From assembly GCA_036509255.1 (NCBI GenBank), contig DATCFY010000202.1:1-36308 (forward strand): 36,308 nucleotides of DNA, written 5' to 3'. Below are positions 7,239-14,964 of the stretch, in pieces. Origin of the DNA: RYN-230 sp036509255. GTDB taxonomy: Bacteria; Actinomycetota; Actinomycetes; Streptosporangiales; Streptosporangiaceae. A model generated the notes under the pieces. That model saw only the letters and a program-made list of their open reading frames with translations. It made no database searches and had not been told where the DNA came from. The position numbers were made by a program, and so were the translations under genes. Each line of letters starts with the position of its first letter. The stretch's first letter is position 1.

Positions 7239-8236
7239 GACATGGACAGTACAGCGGCGCCGTGGACGCGTTCCCCCGCCAGGTCGGTCAGCGCCTGATC
7301 GGCCTGGTCGAATCGGTACGGGGTGGTGGTGACCTTGATCCGGAGCCGCTCGGCCAGGGTCAGGAACTCGGTGGCGTCGGCCCGGGTGTTTGAGGTGACG
7401 CTGCGCACCTGGCGTTCGGAGAACAGGTGCCGCTCGTAGTTCAGCTCCGGGATGTCGGTCAGGTAGATCCCGGCGATGGCCAGCGTCCCGCCGCGGTCCA
7501 GGGCGCTCAGCGCGGCGGGCACCAGGGTGCCGACCGGGGCGAACAGGATCGCGGAGTCCAGCGGCACCGGCGGCGGGTCGAAGGAGTCCTGCGCTGACGC
7601 GACGCCTAGCGAGCGGGCCAGCTCCCGGGCCGCCTCTCCCCGGGTGAAGACATGCACCGCCGCCCCCTGGGCCATGGCGACCTGGGCCGCGAGGTGCGCG
7701 GAACCACCGAACCCCCAGATCCCCAGTGTGCCGCCCGGCGGCACCTCGGCCCGGCACAGCGCCCGGTAGCCGATGATCCCGGCGCACAGCAGCGGGGCCA
7801 GCTCGGCGTCGCTGAAGCCGCCCGGCAGCGGGTGGACGAAGGCTTCTGCCGCCACCATGTACTCGGCGTACCCGCCGTCGAAGTCCCAGCCGGTGTAGAC
7901 CGAGGCCGGGCACAGGTTCTCCCGGCCCCGGCGGCAGAACACGCAGGACCCGTCGGTCCCGCCGAGCCAGGCCGCGCCGACCCGGTCACCGGTGGTGAAC
8001 CGGCGGGTGCTCGGGCCGGCCGCCACGACCTCGGCGACCACCTCATGGCCCGGCGTGGTGTCCGGACGCTTGGACGGCAGATCCCCCTCGGCCAGGTGCA
8101 GGTCGGTCCGGCACACACCGCAGCAGCGGATCCGCAGCAGCAGCTGGCCGGGACCGGGCTCCGGGACCGGGCGCTCGACCAGGCGCAGCGGGCCGGACGC
8201 GACCGGCCCAGGCTGATGTACTACCCATGCACGCAC
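7235..8236 (-). CDS. Zinc-dependent alcohol dehydrogenase
   Basis: A 333-residue medium-chain dehydrogenase. The N-terminal half is the zinc-binding catalytic domain: GVCRTDLH (Cys42) and the GHE signature at 63-65. The Rossmann half carries GFGGSAH. The structural-zinc loop keeps three cysteines (98, 101, 109), while the first position is aspartate (TDGSCVFC) where most relatives have cysteine. Short bacterial members of this type oxidise alcohols with NAD(P). It starts at GTG 8236 with the usual MRAW beginning and is followed by the coupled dipeptidase gene; no substrate link between the two is known to me. Confidence 0.88.
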   Translation of the reverse strand: MRAWVVHQPGPVASGPLRLVERPVPEPGPGQLLLRIRCCGVCRTDLHLAEGDLPSKRPDTTPGHEVVAEVVAAGPSTRRFTTGDRVGAAWLGGTDGSCVFCRRGRENLCPASVYTGWDFDGGYAEYMVAAEAFVHPLPGGFSDAELAPLLCAGIIGYRALCRAEVPPGGTLGIWGFGGSAHLAAQVAMAQGAAVHVFTRGEAARELARSLGVASAQDSFDPPPVPLDSAILFAPVGTLVPAALSALDRGGTLAIAGIYLTDIPELNYERHLFSERQVRSVTSNTRADATEFLTLAERLRIKVTTTPYRFDQADQALTDLAGERVHGAAVLSMS

Positions 8237-8306
8237 AGTCCCACCGTACGGGGCCAGCAGGGAGCGGGTAGAGGGGGTAGCGGGTCAGTGGGTAGTGACC
8301 CCCGGG

Positions 8307-8873
8307 TCAGGATCGCGTGAAGCGCGCCACCACGTCGATGGTCGACGAGCCGGTCAGCATGCCCATCTGGTTCCAGGTGAGGCCGTAGTCGGCCCGGTCC
8401 ACCACGACCCCCTCGGCCCGCAGCGTGAACGCCGCCGGGCTGATGTCGGCCAGCGCGGCGGTGAAGCTGAGCGGCCGGGTCTCCCCCGCGACCGTGAGTG
8501 TGCCGCTGACGTCCACCCGGTCACCGGTCCGGGTGGCGCTGGTCAGGTCGGCCACGATCGTCGGGTACTCAGCGGCGTTGAAGAAGTCCGCCGAGGCCAG
8601 GTGCCGGTCCCGCTTGGCGTTCTTGGTGTTCAGCGAGGCCGCGCCGATCTCCAGCCGGCCGCGCGCCGCCCCGCCGGGCAGGATCTCGGCGTTCCCGGCC
8701 AGCTCGCCGAACGCCCCGCGCACCGTGACCAGCCCCCACATCGACTTAGAGCGCAGCGAGACCGAGGACCGCGCCGGGTCCAGGGTCCAGGTACTCGGGC
8801 CGGCCAGCACGCTGTCCGGTGAGTCCTCCGCCGGCACCCCGGTGGCGTGCGATGGCCCGTCAGCTGTGGTCAT
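8307..8873 (-). CDS. YceI family lipid-binding protein
   Basis: A 188-residue YceI-domain protein, a lipocalin-like beta-barrel that binds isoprenoid or amide lipids in characterised relatives. The domain begins at WTLDPARSSVSLRSKSMWG and includes the typical NAKRDRHLASADFFNAAEYPT-like strand-loop (split here after about residue 100) and the closing TIDVVARF. No signal peptide is apparent; the first 30 residues are a loose polar stretch. AGGAG lies upstream of the ATG. A consensus -35 (TTGACA) and an AT-rich inverted-repeat region lie between it and the divergent marR-type gene, which suggests MarR control. Confidence 0.88.
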   Translation of the reverse strand: MTTADGPSHATGVPAEDSPDSVLAGPSTWTLDPARSSVSLRSKSMWGLVTVRGAFGELAGNAEILPGGAARGRLEIGAASLNTKNAKRDRHLASADFFNAAEYPTIVADLTSATRTGDRVDVSGTLTVAGETRPLSFTAALADISPAAFTLRAEGVVVDRADYGLTWNQMGMLTGSSTIDVVARFTRS

Positions 8874-8915
8874 GACTCAGCTCTCCTGAAGATAGTTCGA
8901 TCACGGAGTGAAATT

Positions 8916-8953
8916 CACTAGATAGATATTAACGCACGTAATAATAGTGTCAA
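8916..8953. promoter_or_regulatory. AT-rich promoter/operator between yceI-like and marR-like genes
   Basis: A strikingly AT-rich patch. On the minus strand TTGACA (8953-8948) is followed 17 bases later by AATATC, a plausible promoter for the YceI gene. Overlapping it are inverted repeats TATTA-N7-TAATA (8927-8943) and CACTA ... TAGTG (8916-8949), the size and position expected for a MarR-family operator. Confidence 0.55.
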
Positions 8954-8967
8954 CGAAAGACCCCAGG

Positions 8968-8973
8968 TAAGCT
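8968..8973 (+). promoter_or_regulatory. Leaderless-type -10 element for the marR-like gene
   Basis: TAAGCT lies six bases before the GTG start at 8980 and there is no ribosome binding site, so the transcript probably starts at the start codon. Confidence 0.4.
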
Positions 8974-8979
8974 GGCCTT

Positions 8980-9468
8980 GTGTCGCTTGATCAGGTACCC
9001 GCCGAGAGCGTGACCCTGGCTGGCCTGCCCGAGGCGGAACGCCGGCGCAGGCTGGTCGCGGAGACCGCGCGCTTCACCTCCCGGTTCCTGCGCTGGATGG
9101 AGGGACAGGCTTGCGGCGGCCTGACCTACGCCCGGCTCCGGCTACTCCAGGCGCTGCACTGCGACGGTCCGGCGATCATGCGGGATCTCGGCGTCCAGCT
9201 CGGGGTCAGCCCGCGGAACATGACCGCACTGGTGGACGCGCTCGAGGACGCGCAGCTCGTGGTGCGCCGCCCCCACCCCACCGATCGCCGGGCCACGCTG
9301 GTTGAGTTGTCCCCGGCCGGCGCCCGGGAGGCGGAACAGGCGCTGGAGCCCCGGCTCGACGCCATGGCCGAGCTGTTCAAGGGGTTCTCCGCCGAGGAGC
9401 AGCAGGCGTTCGCCGACGCGCTGGGCCGGCTGGGCCAGGCCATGCAGGACCGCCAGGATTCGTGCTGA
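8980..9468 (+). CDS. MarR family transcriptional regulator
   Basis: A 162-residue winged-helix repressor. Helices for dimerisation flank the DNA-binding part: LTYARLRLLQALHCDGPAIM, recognition helix VSPRNMTALVDALE, and the wing RRPHPTDRRATLVELSPAG, which is the MarR signature. It is divergent from the YceI gene with an AT-rich palindromic region between them, so it probably represses that gene and itself in response to a small ligand (inference). GTG start with a -10-like element six bases upstream. Confidence 0.88.
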   Translation: MSLDQVPAESVTLAGLPEAERRRRLVAETARFTSRFLRWMEGQACGGLTYARLRLLQALHCDGPAIMRDLGVQLGVSPRNMTALVDALEDAQLVVRRPHPTDRRATLVELSPAGAREAEQALEPRLDAMAELFKGFSAEEQQAFADALGRLGQAMQDRQDSC

Positions 9469-9590
9469 GCAAGCGCTGACGGCCGCCCGGGCCGCGCCCC
9501 CCGCGGACTCATCCGCCCCTGATCGCCCGCGTGCTCTTACGAGGTTCTTACCGTCCGCCGTGAAACGGCTCTCACCTGCGCGGATGCGCT

Positions 9591-9596
9591 TACCGT
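9591..9596 (+). promoter_or_regulatory. Leaderless-type -10 element for the molybdopterin gene
   Basis: TACCGT lies exactly six bases before the ATG at 9603. Further upstream are CTTAC motifs at 9536 and 9547 (11 bases apart) and again at 9589, possible activator contacts. Confidence 0.4.
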
Positions 9597-9602
9597 CGGA
9601 TT

Positions 9603-11081
9603 ATGGCCGGGGCCGGAACCAGGGGACCAAGGCCGCGCGCCGCCCGGATGCGGCGCGCGGCCCAGATACGCCGCAACGGACACCAGCGCCGGGACGGACG
9701 GCGCCGCCACGCTCTCGCGGCGTCGGCGGCGGCCGAGTACCACCGCGCCTCAGCGCTGGCTCGGCGCGCGGCGGACGCGGCCCGCCATCCGGCCGATCAT
9801 CCGCCGCCCGGCCCGTTCCGGCCGGGAATCTGGCGCAGCCCGCTGCGCGGGCTGTGGCTCACCTCGATCCTGGCCGTGGTGCTGCTCGCCGGGCTGATCG
9901 TCCTCGCCGTGACCGGCCTGCTGTCCTACGCGGCCTACGATCCGCTGCTGCCTGGCAACGACCAGACGCCCGGCGCTGGACTGCTGCACTTTTACCTGTT
10001 CTCCTGGCCGACGCACCCCTCCTGGCTGTACCGGGTGGACCAGGGCGTGCACATCACACTGGGCCTCGCGCTGCTGCCGGTGGTGCTGGCCAAGCTGTGG
10101 TCGGTGCTGCCGCGCCTGTTCGCGTGGCCCCCGGTCCGCTCGCTGGCCCAGATCCTGGAGCGGGTCAGCCTGATCATGCTGGTCGGCGGCGTGCTGTTCG
10201 AGTTCGCCACCGGCATCCTGAACATCCAGAACTACTACGTCTTCCCCTTCTCCTTCTACACCGCGCACCTCTACGGCGCCTGGGTGTTCATCGCCGGCTT
10301 CGTCATCCACGTAGCCCTGAAATTCCCGCGGATGGTGACCGGCCTGCGGTCCCGCCGCCTGCGCCGGGAGCTGCGGACCCCGCTGGCGGAGACCAGGCCG
10401 GAAGAACCGGACCCTGGAGAAACGGAAACCGCGGAGCCGGGGGGTGGCCTGCGGGCCGCTCATCCGCGCGCCCCGACCATCTCCCGCCGGGGCCTGCTGG
10501 CCGCCATCGGCGGCGCGTCGCTGACCCTGGGCGGCCTGGTCGTCGGCCAGTCCATCGGCGGCCCGGCCCGGCGCACGTCCCTGTTCGGGCCGCGCGGGCT
10601 GTCCGCGACCGCCCCGCACTACCTGCCGGTCAACCGGACCGCCGCGTCGATCGGCCTGACCGCCGCCGACGTGGGCCCGGGGTACCGGCTCACGCTGATC
10701 GGGACCCGCACGGTCACGCTGACCCAGGCCCAGCTCCTCGCCCTGCCACAGCACGCCGTGGAACTTCCCATCGCCTGCGTGGAGGGCTGGTCGGTGTCCT
10801 GCCAGTGGACCGGCGTCCGGCTGGCCGACCTTGCCCGGCTGGCCGGGATGCCGGACCCGGCCGCGGCGCAGGTCGATTCGATCCAGCAGGTCGGCGCCTT
10901 CAAGACCGCGGTGCTGTCGGCGGGCCAGGTGGCTGATCCGCAGTCGCTGCTGGCCGTCACGCTCAACGGACGCGTGCTGCCGCGTGATCATGGCTACCCA
11001 GCCCGGACGATCATCCCCAACGCACCGGGCGTGCATAACACCAAATGGGTCAACAAGATCACTTTCCTGAAGCAGGCGTGA
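9603..11081 (+). CDS. Membrane-anchored molybdopterin oxidoreductase with fused haem-like transmembrane domain
   Basis: A 492-residue fusion. After a basic Arg/Ala-rich N-terminus, four transmembrane helices occupy about residues 78-245, with histidines in QGVHITLG and in VIHVALK that could bind b-type haem. A linker follows, then a twin-arginine motif SRRGLLA (RR at 295-296) with a hydrophobic stretch, and then a sulfite-oxidase/YedY-type molybdopterin domain whose likely Mo-binding cysteine is in IACVEGWS. The layout suggests Sec insertion of the first helices and Tat export of the last domain. It resembles a fused MsrP/MsrQ-type electron chain. The start is uncertain: ATG 9603 is taken because of the -10 element; ATG 9648 is possible. 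It overlaps the next gene. Confidence 0.82.
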   Translation: MAGAGTRGPRPRAARMRRAAQIRRNGHQRRDGRRRHALAASAAAEYHRASALARRAADAARHPADHPPPGPFRPGIWRSPLRGLWLTSILAVVLLAGLIVLAVTGLLSYAAYDPLLPGNDQTPGAGLLHFYLFSWPTHPSWLYRVDQGVHITLGLALLPVVLAKLWSVLPRLFAWPPVRSLAQILERVSLIMLVGGVLFEFATGILNIQNYYVFPFSFYTAHLYGAWVFIAGFVIHVALKFPRMVTGLRSRRLRRELRTPLAETRPEEPDPGETETAEPGGGLRAAHPRAPTISRRGLLAAIGGASLTLGGLVVGQSIGGPARRTSLFGPRGLSATAPHYLPVNRTAASIGLTAADVGPGYRLTLIGTRTVTLTQAQLLALPQHAVELPIACVEGWSVSCQWTGVRLADLARLAGMPDPAAAQVDSIQQVGAFKTAVLSAGQVADPQSLLAVTLNGRVLPRDHGYPARTIIPNAPGVHNTKWVNKITFLKQA

Positions 11082-11761
11082 CGGGCGTGACGACCCGGGG
11101 CAGGACTATCACGAGCCGGATCCGGCACTGGTATGGCGCTAACCCGCTGCACCTGCTGGCCTTGCTCGCCGCGTTCGCGCTGGCTGGTTACGCGGTCCGG
11201 GCGGTGATCGCCGCCGGCCAGTTCCGTGGCTTCGCCCTATGGTTCGCCGTCGCGATCGTCGGCCACGATCTGCTGCTGTTCCCGCTCTACTCGCTGGCCG
11301 ACCTGTCGGTGCAGCGGCTGCTGCCCTGGGGAAGCAGCCGGAAGCGGACCCGCCCGGCACCCGCTGGCCAGGTCCCCGGACCTCCGCTAATCAACTACGT
11401 GCGGATCCCGGCGGGTTTCTCGCTGCTGCTCCTGCTGGCCTTCTTCCCGCTGATCCTGGGCCTGTCCGAGCCTGAGTACCACCGGGCCAGCGGGCTGACC
11501 ACCCAGCCCTACCTGTGGCGCTGGCTGGCGGTGACCGGGGTCTTGTTCGCGGCCTCCGCGGTCAGCTACGCCCTGGCCTGGCGCCGGGCCGCGGCCCGGG
11601 CCCGGAAGCAGCAGGCGGCGGCCGTAGCGGCCCGGACCCGTGCCCAGCAGACGCCCCACGCCGCCCCGGACGTCCCATCGCCAGTTGCTCCCCGGGCCAC
11701 CTTCGACGTCTGGCCTCCAGCCCGGCAGCCCCACCGCCCGGACTCCCCCGACCTCCGCTGA
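11078..11761 (+). CDS. Small integral membrane protein coupled to the molybdopterin gene
   Basis: A 227-residue protein I do not recognise by family name. Four hydrophobic helices are seen (about residues 22-45, 51-75, 110-130 and 143-165), followed by a basic, then Pro/Ala-rich tail. The GTG at 11078 overlaps the stop of the oxidoreductase gene (GTGA), so the two are translated together and the product is probably a membrane partner of that enzyme. A second GTG nine bases on is an alternative start. A hairpin region follows the stop. Confidence 0.75.
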   Translation: MTGVTTRGRTITSRIRHWYGANPLHLLALLAAFALAGYAVRAVIAAGQFRGFALWFAVAIVGHDLLLFPLYSLADLSVQRLLPWGSSRKRTRPAPAGQVPGPPLINYVRIPAGFSLLLLLAFFPLILGLSEPEYHRASGLTTQPYLWRWLAVTGVLFAASAVSYALAWRRAAARARKQQAAAVAARTRAQQTPHAAPDVPSPVAPRATFDVWPPARQPHRPDSPDLR

Positions 11762-11814
11762 GCACCCGTTAGCGGGCCGTTTGTGGTCATTTCCCGCTGC
11801 CAGGCGGGCCATCC

Positions 11815-11853
11815 GTGTGCATAACCGCTGCGATCACCGCGGTTTCCGCACAC
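11815..11853. terminator. Interrupted hairpin between convergent genes
   Basis: GTGTGC (11815-11820) pairs with GCACAC (11848-11853), and inside it ACCGC (11824-11828) pairs with GCGGT (11839-11843). It lies between convergent genes ending at 11761 and 11956 and probably serves as a terminator. Confidence 0.45.
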
Positions 11854-11955
11854 GAACAGGCCAGCCGGAGCACCAGCCACGGCCGGGCGGCGCTATCCGG
11901 CCCGGCCGCCGACATCCTCGAGCGCTGCCGCCCGCACACCCGGCTGGGCTGGATC

Positions 11956-13461
11956 TCACTGAGACACCGGGACGGACTGCGGGACCGGCTCCGGGGAGGA
12001 CGCCGCGGCGCGGGCGGGCACCGCCGCGGGGCCGGCCGCGGGGACAGCGACCGGGGCCGGCTGGACCCCGGTGCGGGCCCGCCGCCGGCGGATTAGCGCC
12101 GCCACGACGACGACCGCCAGGGCCAGGCCGTAGCCGGCCCGCTCGGCGTCCAGGACGGGCACGTGCACCCCGGGCAGGGGTGAGCCGACCGCCAGGTAGC
12201 GGACCACGGCGAAGCTGAGCCACTCGGCCCGGCCGTCGAAGGCGACCAGCATGACGAGCAGCAGCGCGTACCACGCGAACGGCGGCGTGGTCACGGCGAG
12301 CGCCGCGCCGGTCATCACCACGGCGCCGCGCCAGGGCCGGTCCGGATCGCCGCGCAGCAGGACGGCCAGGGCGACCGTGCCGAGGACCACGAAGGCAGCC
12401 AGGAAGCCCCACTTCCCCGGCACCAGCATGCCGAGCAGCAAGAACCGGGACCCGTCGGCGTAGCCCTCCTCTTGCAGGTAGCCGGGCAGGAACCCGATCA
12501 CCCCGCTGCCCACGGCCAGCACGTGCGGCAGGTACACGATCACGGTCGCGGTGAGCGCCGCGCAGATCACCGCGACCGGCCGCCGGCGCCGCAGCACGGC
12601 GGGCGCGACCAGCACCGGGGTGACCTTGGTCCAGATGGCCAGGGCGAGCAGCGCACCTCCGGCCAGCGGGCGGCGCAGCGGGTGGCCCGCCGAACCGGGC
12701 CGGGCCAGCAAGATCAGCGCACCCGCGGTGAACGCGGCGGCCAGCACGTCCACGTGCGCGTTGTTGCCCGCCTCAATGGCCACCGTGGGGCACCACGCCC
12801 ACAGCACGGCCAGCCGGGGGTCCTGGCCCAGCCTGGGCAAGCCGTACAGGAGCAGCAGGGTGACCAGGATGGCGCAGAGCGCCGCGGCCGCCTGGATCGG
12901 GATGCTCCCGCTGCCCGCGGGCGACAGGTAGTGCACGGCTGCGAAGTAGCCCTCGGCCACCGGCGGGTAGATGGTATGCACGATGGGCCGGTTAATCCTG
13001 GTGCAGCCGGGGGTGGCGAGCTGGGTGGAGTTTTCCAGCCGCAGCCCCGCGGGCACGCAGTGCGGCGTGTGGGCGCCCCAGAGGAACGGGTCGCGGAGCG
13101 AGGCGAGCTGGGGCGCGGCCGGCGCGTACTGGTACGGGTCGATGCCCGCGGCCTGGACCCGGCCGTCCCAGATGTAGCGGTACAGGTCGTCGCTGCCTTG
13201 CGGCCCGGCGGTCAGCGCCGCCAGCTGCACGGCGATGCCGCCGATCACGATCAGGGCCACCGCCCAGCGGCCCGGCAGCCGCAGCACCAGCCAGGCGCCG
13301 GCCGCGAAGACGGCCCACAGGATGACCGCCAGCGGGGTGGTACCAATCACCGCGGTGACCGGCGCCGGGTGGACCGTGATGACGACCAGGGCAGTGAGTG
13401 CCGCGGCCGCGGCCGCCGCCGCGGTGACCCTGGCCCTGGTGCTGAGAGCGGTCAGTCGCAC
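11956..13461 (-). CDS. GT-C family polyprenyl-phosphate-dependent glycosyltransferase
   Basis: A 501-residue multi-pass membrane protein with about 11-12 hydrophobic helices. Just after the first helices comes the external acidic loop typical of GT-C enzymes, SDDLYRYIWDGRVQAAGIDP, with the conserved D-x-x-RY-xWDG pattern of mannosyltransferases of the GT87/DUF2029 kind. Such enzymes transfer a sugar from a polyprenyl-phosphate donor to an envelope acceptor outside the membrane. The GTG at 13461 overlaps the end of the methyltransferase gene by ten bases, so the genes are coupled. The C-terminal 45 residues are Pro/Ala/Val-rich. Donor and acceptor cannot be told from the sequence; a GT2 donor-sugar synthase candidate lies at 17459. 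Confidence 0.8.
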   Translation of the reverse strand: MRLTALSTRARVTAAAAAAAALTALVVITVHPAPVTAVIGTTPLAVILWAVFAAGAWLVLRLPGRWAVALIVIGGIAVQLAALTAGPQGSDDLYRYIWDGRVQAAGIDPYQYAPAAPQLASLRDPFLWGAHTPHCVPAGLRLENSTQLATPGCTRINRPIVHTIYPPVAEGYFAAVHYLSPAGSGSIPIQAAAALCAILVTLLLLYGLPRLGQDPRLAVLWAWCPTVAIEAGNNAHVDVLAAAFTAGALILLARPGSAGHPLRRPLAGGALLALAIWTKVTPVLVAPAVLRRRRPVAVICAALTATVIVYLPHVLAVGSGVIGFLPGYLQEEGYADGSRFLLLGMLVPGKWGFLAAFVVLGTVALAVLLRGDPDRPWRGAVVMTGAALAVTTPPFAWYALLLVMLVAFDGRAEWLSFAVVRYLAVGSPLPGVHVPVLDAERAGYGLALAVVVVAALIRRRRARTGVQPAPVAVPAAGPAAVPARAAASSPEPVPQSVPVSQ

Positions 13462-14087
13462 GAATCGATCCCCCGGGACAGCGCGGCGAACCAGCGGCCG
13501 GCATCGGTCCACACTTCCGTCACGGCCAGTCCGGCGCGCAGGCCGAGCTCGCTGATCTGGTCGGCGCCGATCGACGCCCAGGGGAACCAGGAGCTGCACT
13601 GGCCCGCGTGGCTCAGCCGGACCATGTCCTTGGCCAGCGGCGCGCCTGGCGGCTCCACTTCGACCAGTGCCTGGCCGAGCGGCTTCAGCAGCTCAGCCAC
13701 CCGGCTGAGCAGGGCATCCGGGTCACCGCCGATGCCGATGTTGCCGTCGGCGAGCAGGACCCGCGCCCACCGCCCGGTCCCCGGGACCGTGGCGAACACG
13801 TCCCGGTGCAGCGCCAGCGCGCCGCACGACCGGGCCAGCTGCACGGCCGACGGGGTGATGTCGATGCCGAGAGCCGGCACGCCGCGCTCGGCCAGCGCGA
13901 CGGTGAGCCGCCCCGGGCCGGACCCAACGTCCAGCGTGTGCCCCTGGCAGCGGTCCAGGATCGAGGCATCACCCGGGATGGCGTGCAGCCAGTCATCGAT
14001 CCTGAGCGGGGTCCGGCGGCCGTCCTCGTACTCGATTTCCGGCCGCGCGAGGCCAGCAAGAGCGTCTTCATACAGCTCACCGAGCAC
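13452..14087 (-). CDS. Class I SAM-dependent methyltransferase
   Basis: A 211-residue methyltransferase. Motif I is LDVGSGPGRLTVALAERG (about residues 52-69), followed by the acidic end of strand 2 (GIDITPSAV) and a motif IV-like LLADGNIGIGG. It has a strong ribosome site (AAGGAGGGG) before the GTG start, unlike its leaderless neighbours. Its position at the head of a two-gene operon with a GT-C glycosyltransferase suggests that it methylates a sugar or glycan (inference). A GGTC-N6-GGTC direct repeat lies about 90 bases upstream. Confidence 0.85.
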   Translation of the reverse strand: MLGELYEDALAGLARPEIEYEDGRRTPLRIDDWLHAIPGDASILDRCQGHTLDVGSGPGRLTVALAERGVPALGIDITPSAVQLARSCGALALHRDVFATVPGTGRWARVLLADGNIGIGGDPDALLSRVAELLKPLGQALVEVEPPGAPLAKDMVRLSHAGQCSSWFPWASIGADQISELGLRAGLAVTEVWTDAGRWFAALSRGIDSCD

Positions 14088-14162
14088 GCGGTCCCCTCCT
14101 TCCGGGAGTCTGGCCGGGACAGCAGCCCGGGTCCAGTGGCAGCGGCGTTGAGCCTAACGTCG

Positions 14163-14189
14163 GGGATAGCGGAATGACCCTTACGGACC
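14163..14189 (-). promoter_or_regulatory. Candidate response-regulator box and promoter of the methyltransferase operon
   Basis: On the minus strand GGTC occurs at 14189-14186 and again at 14179-14176, ten bases apart, followed seven bases later by a TATCCC hexamer (14168-14163). The block GGTCNNTAANGGTCNNTCC is shared with the promoter at 17424, 14 of 19 positions being identical. The repeat spacing of one helical turn is typical of OmpR/PhoB-family binding sites. Confidence 0.5.
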
Positions 14190-14235
14190 GATGACGGATC
14201 TGCCCCGGTCAGGGGCACAACGTCGGTGCGGCATC

Positions 14236-14241
14236 TACCGT
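14236..14241 (+). promoter_or_regulatory. Leaderless-type -10 element for the response regulator gene
   Basis: TACCGT is followed by six bases and the GTG at 14248, with no usable ribosome binding site at normal spacing. Confidence 0.45.
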
Positions 14242-14247
14242 GTAAGG

Positions 14248-14964
14248 GTGAACACCAACCCCGACCGGCCAGGGCGGATCATCGTCGTCGACGATGACGC
14301 GACCCTGGCTGATGTCGTCGGGCGTTACCTGACGCGCGATGGGCACCACGTGGAATGCGTCGGCGACGGCTACGAGGCCTTGCGCCGGGTCGCTGCCGAA
14401 CCGCCGGACCTGGTCGTCCTGGACCTGATGCTGCCCGGAATCGACGGCCTGGAAGTATGTCGGCGACTGCGCGCGCAGTGGCCCATCCCGGTGGTCATGC
14501 TGACCGCGCTGGGCGAGGAGACCGATCGGGTGGTCGGCTTCGAGACGGGCGCCGACGACTACGTCACCAAACCGTTCAGCCCCCGTGAGCTGGCGCTGCG
14601 GGTCCGGTCAGTGCTACGCCGCGCCCGGGGCGGCGGCCTGCCCGACCCGCCGTCGCTCGGCGTCATCAAGGACGGCAACCTCGTGGTCGACCTGGGCGCC
14701 CACTCGGTCATGCTGGCCGAGAGCACGCTGTCCCTGACCTCCCGGGAGTACGACCTCCTGGTTCACCTCATGCGCCGTCCCCGCCAGGCGTTCAGCCGGG
14801 AGCAACTGCTGGCGCACGTGTGGGGCTGGACCTTCGGCGACACCTCGACCGTGACCGTGCACATCCGGCGGCTGCGGGAAAAGATCGAGCCGGACCCGAC
14901 CGCACCCCGCCGGATCGTCACCGTCTGGGGCGTTGGCTACCGCTACGAACCGGGAGAAGCATGA
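14248..14964 (+). CDS. OmpR/PhoB family response regulator
   Basis: A 238-residue two-domain regulator. The receiver domain has the acidic pair at residues 15-16, the phospho-acceptor Asp59 (LVVLDLMLPG), the threonine in MLTALGEE and the lysine in YVTKPFSP. The C-terminal winged helix ends with the usual VTVHIRRLREKIEPDP ... VWGVGYRYE pattern. The GTG at 14248 follows a -10-like TACCGT. The stop overlaps the kinase start (ATGA). It sits between two glycosyltransferase operons whose promoters share a direct repeat, so it may control them (inference). Confidence 0.92.
   Translation: MNTNPDRPGRIIVVDDDATLADVVGRYLTRDGHHVECVGDGYEALRRVAAEPPDLVVLDLMLPGIDGLEVCRRLRAQWPIPVVMLTALGEETDRVVGFETGADDYVTKPFSPRELALRVRSVLRRARGGGLPDPPSLGVIKDGNLVVDLGAHSVMLAESTLSLTSREYDLLVHLMRRPRQAFSREQLLAHVWGWTFGDTSTVTVHIRRLREKIEPDPTAPRRIVTVWGVGYRYEPGEA

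Noticed and set aside
6045..7913. Extended minus-strand frame of 622 codons
   Set aside because: Only the part from 7238 onward matches the M19 dipeptidase. The upstream part is the antisense-register shadow of the alcohol dehydrogenase gene, which is a clear gene in another frame.
12472..14151. Plus-strand frame of 559 codons
   Set aside because: It lies opposite the GT-C and methyltransferase genes, has low-complexity Gln/Gly/His-rich sequence and no recognisable domain; long antisense frames are expected at this GC content.
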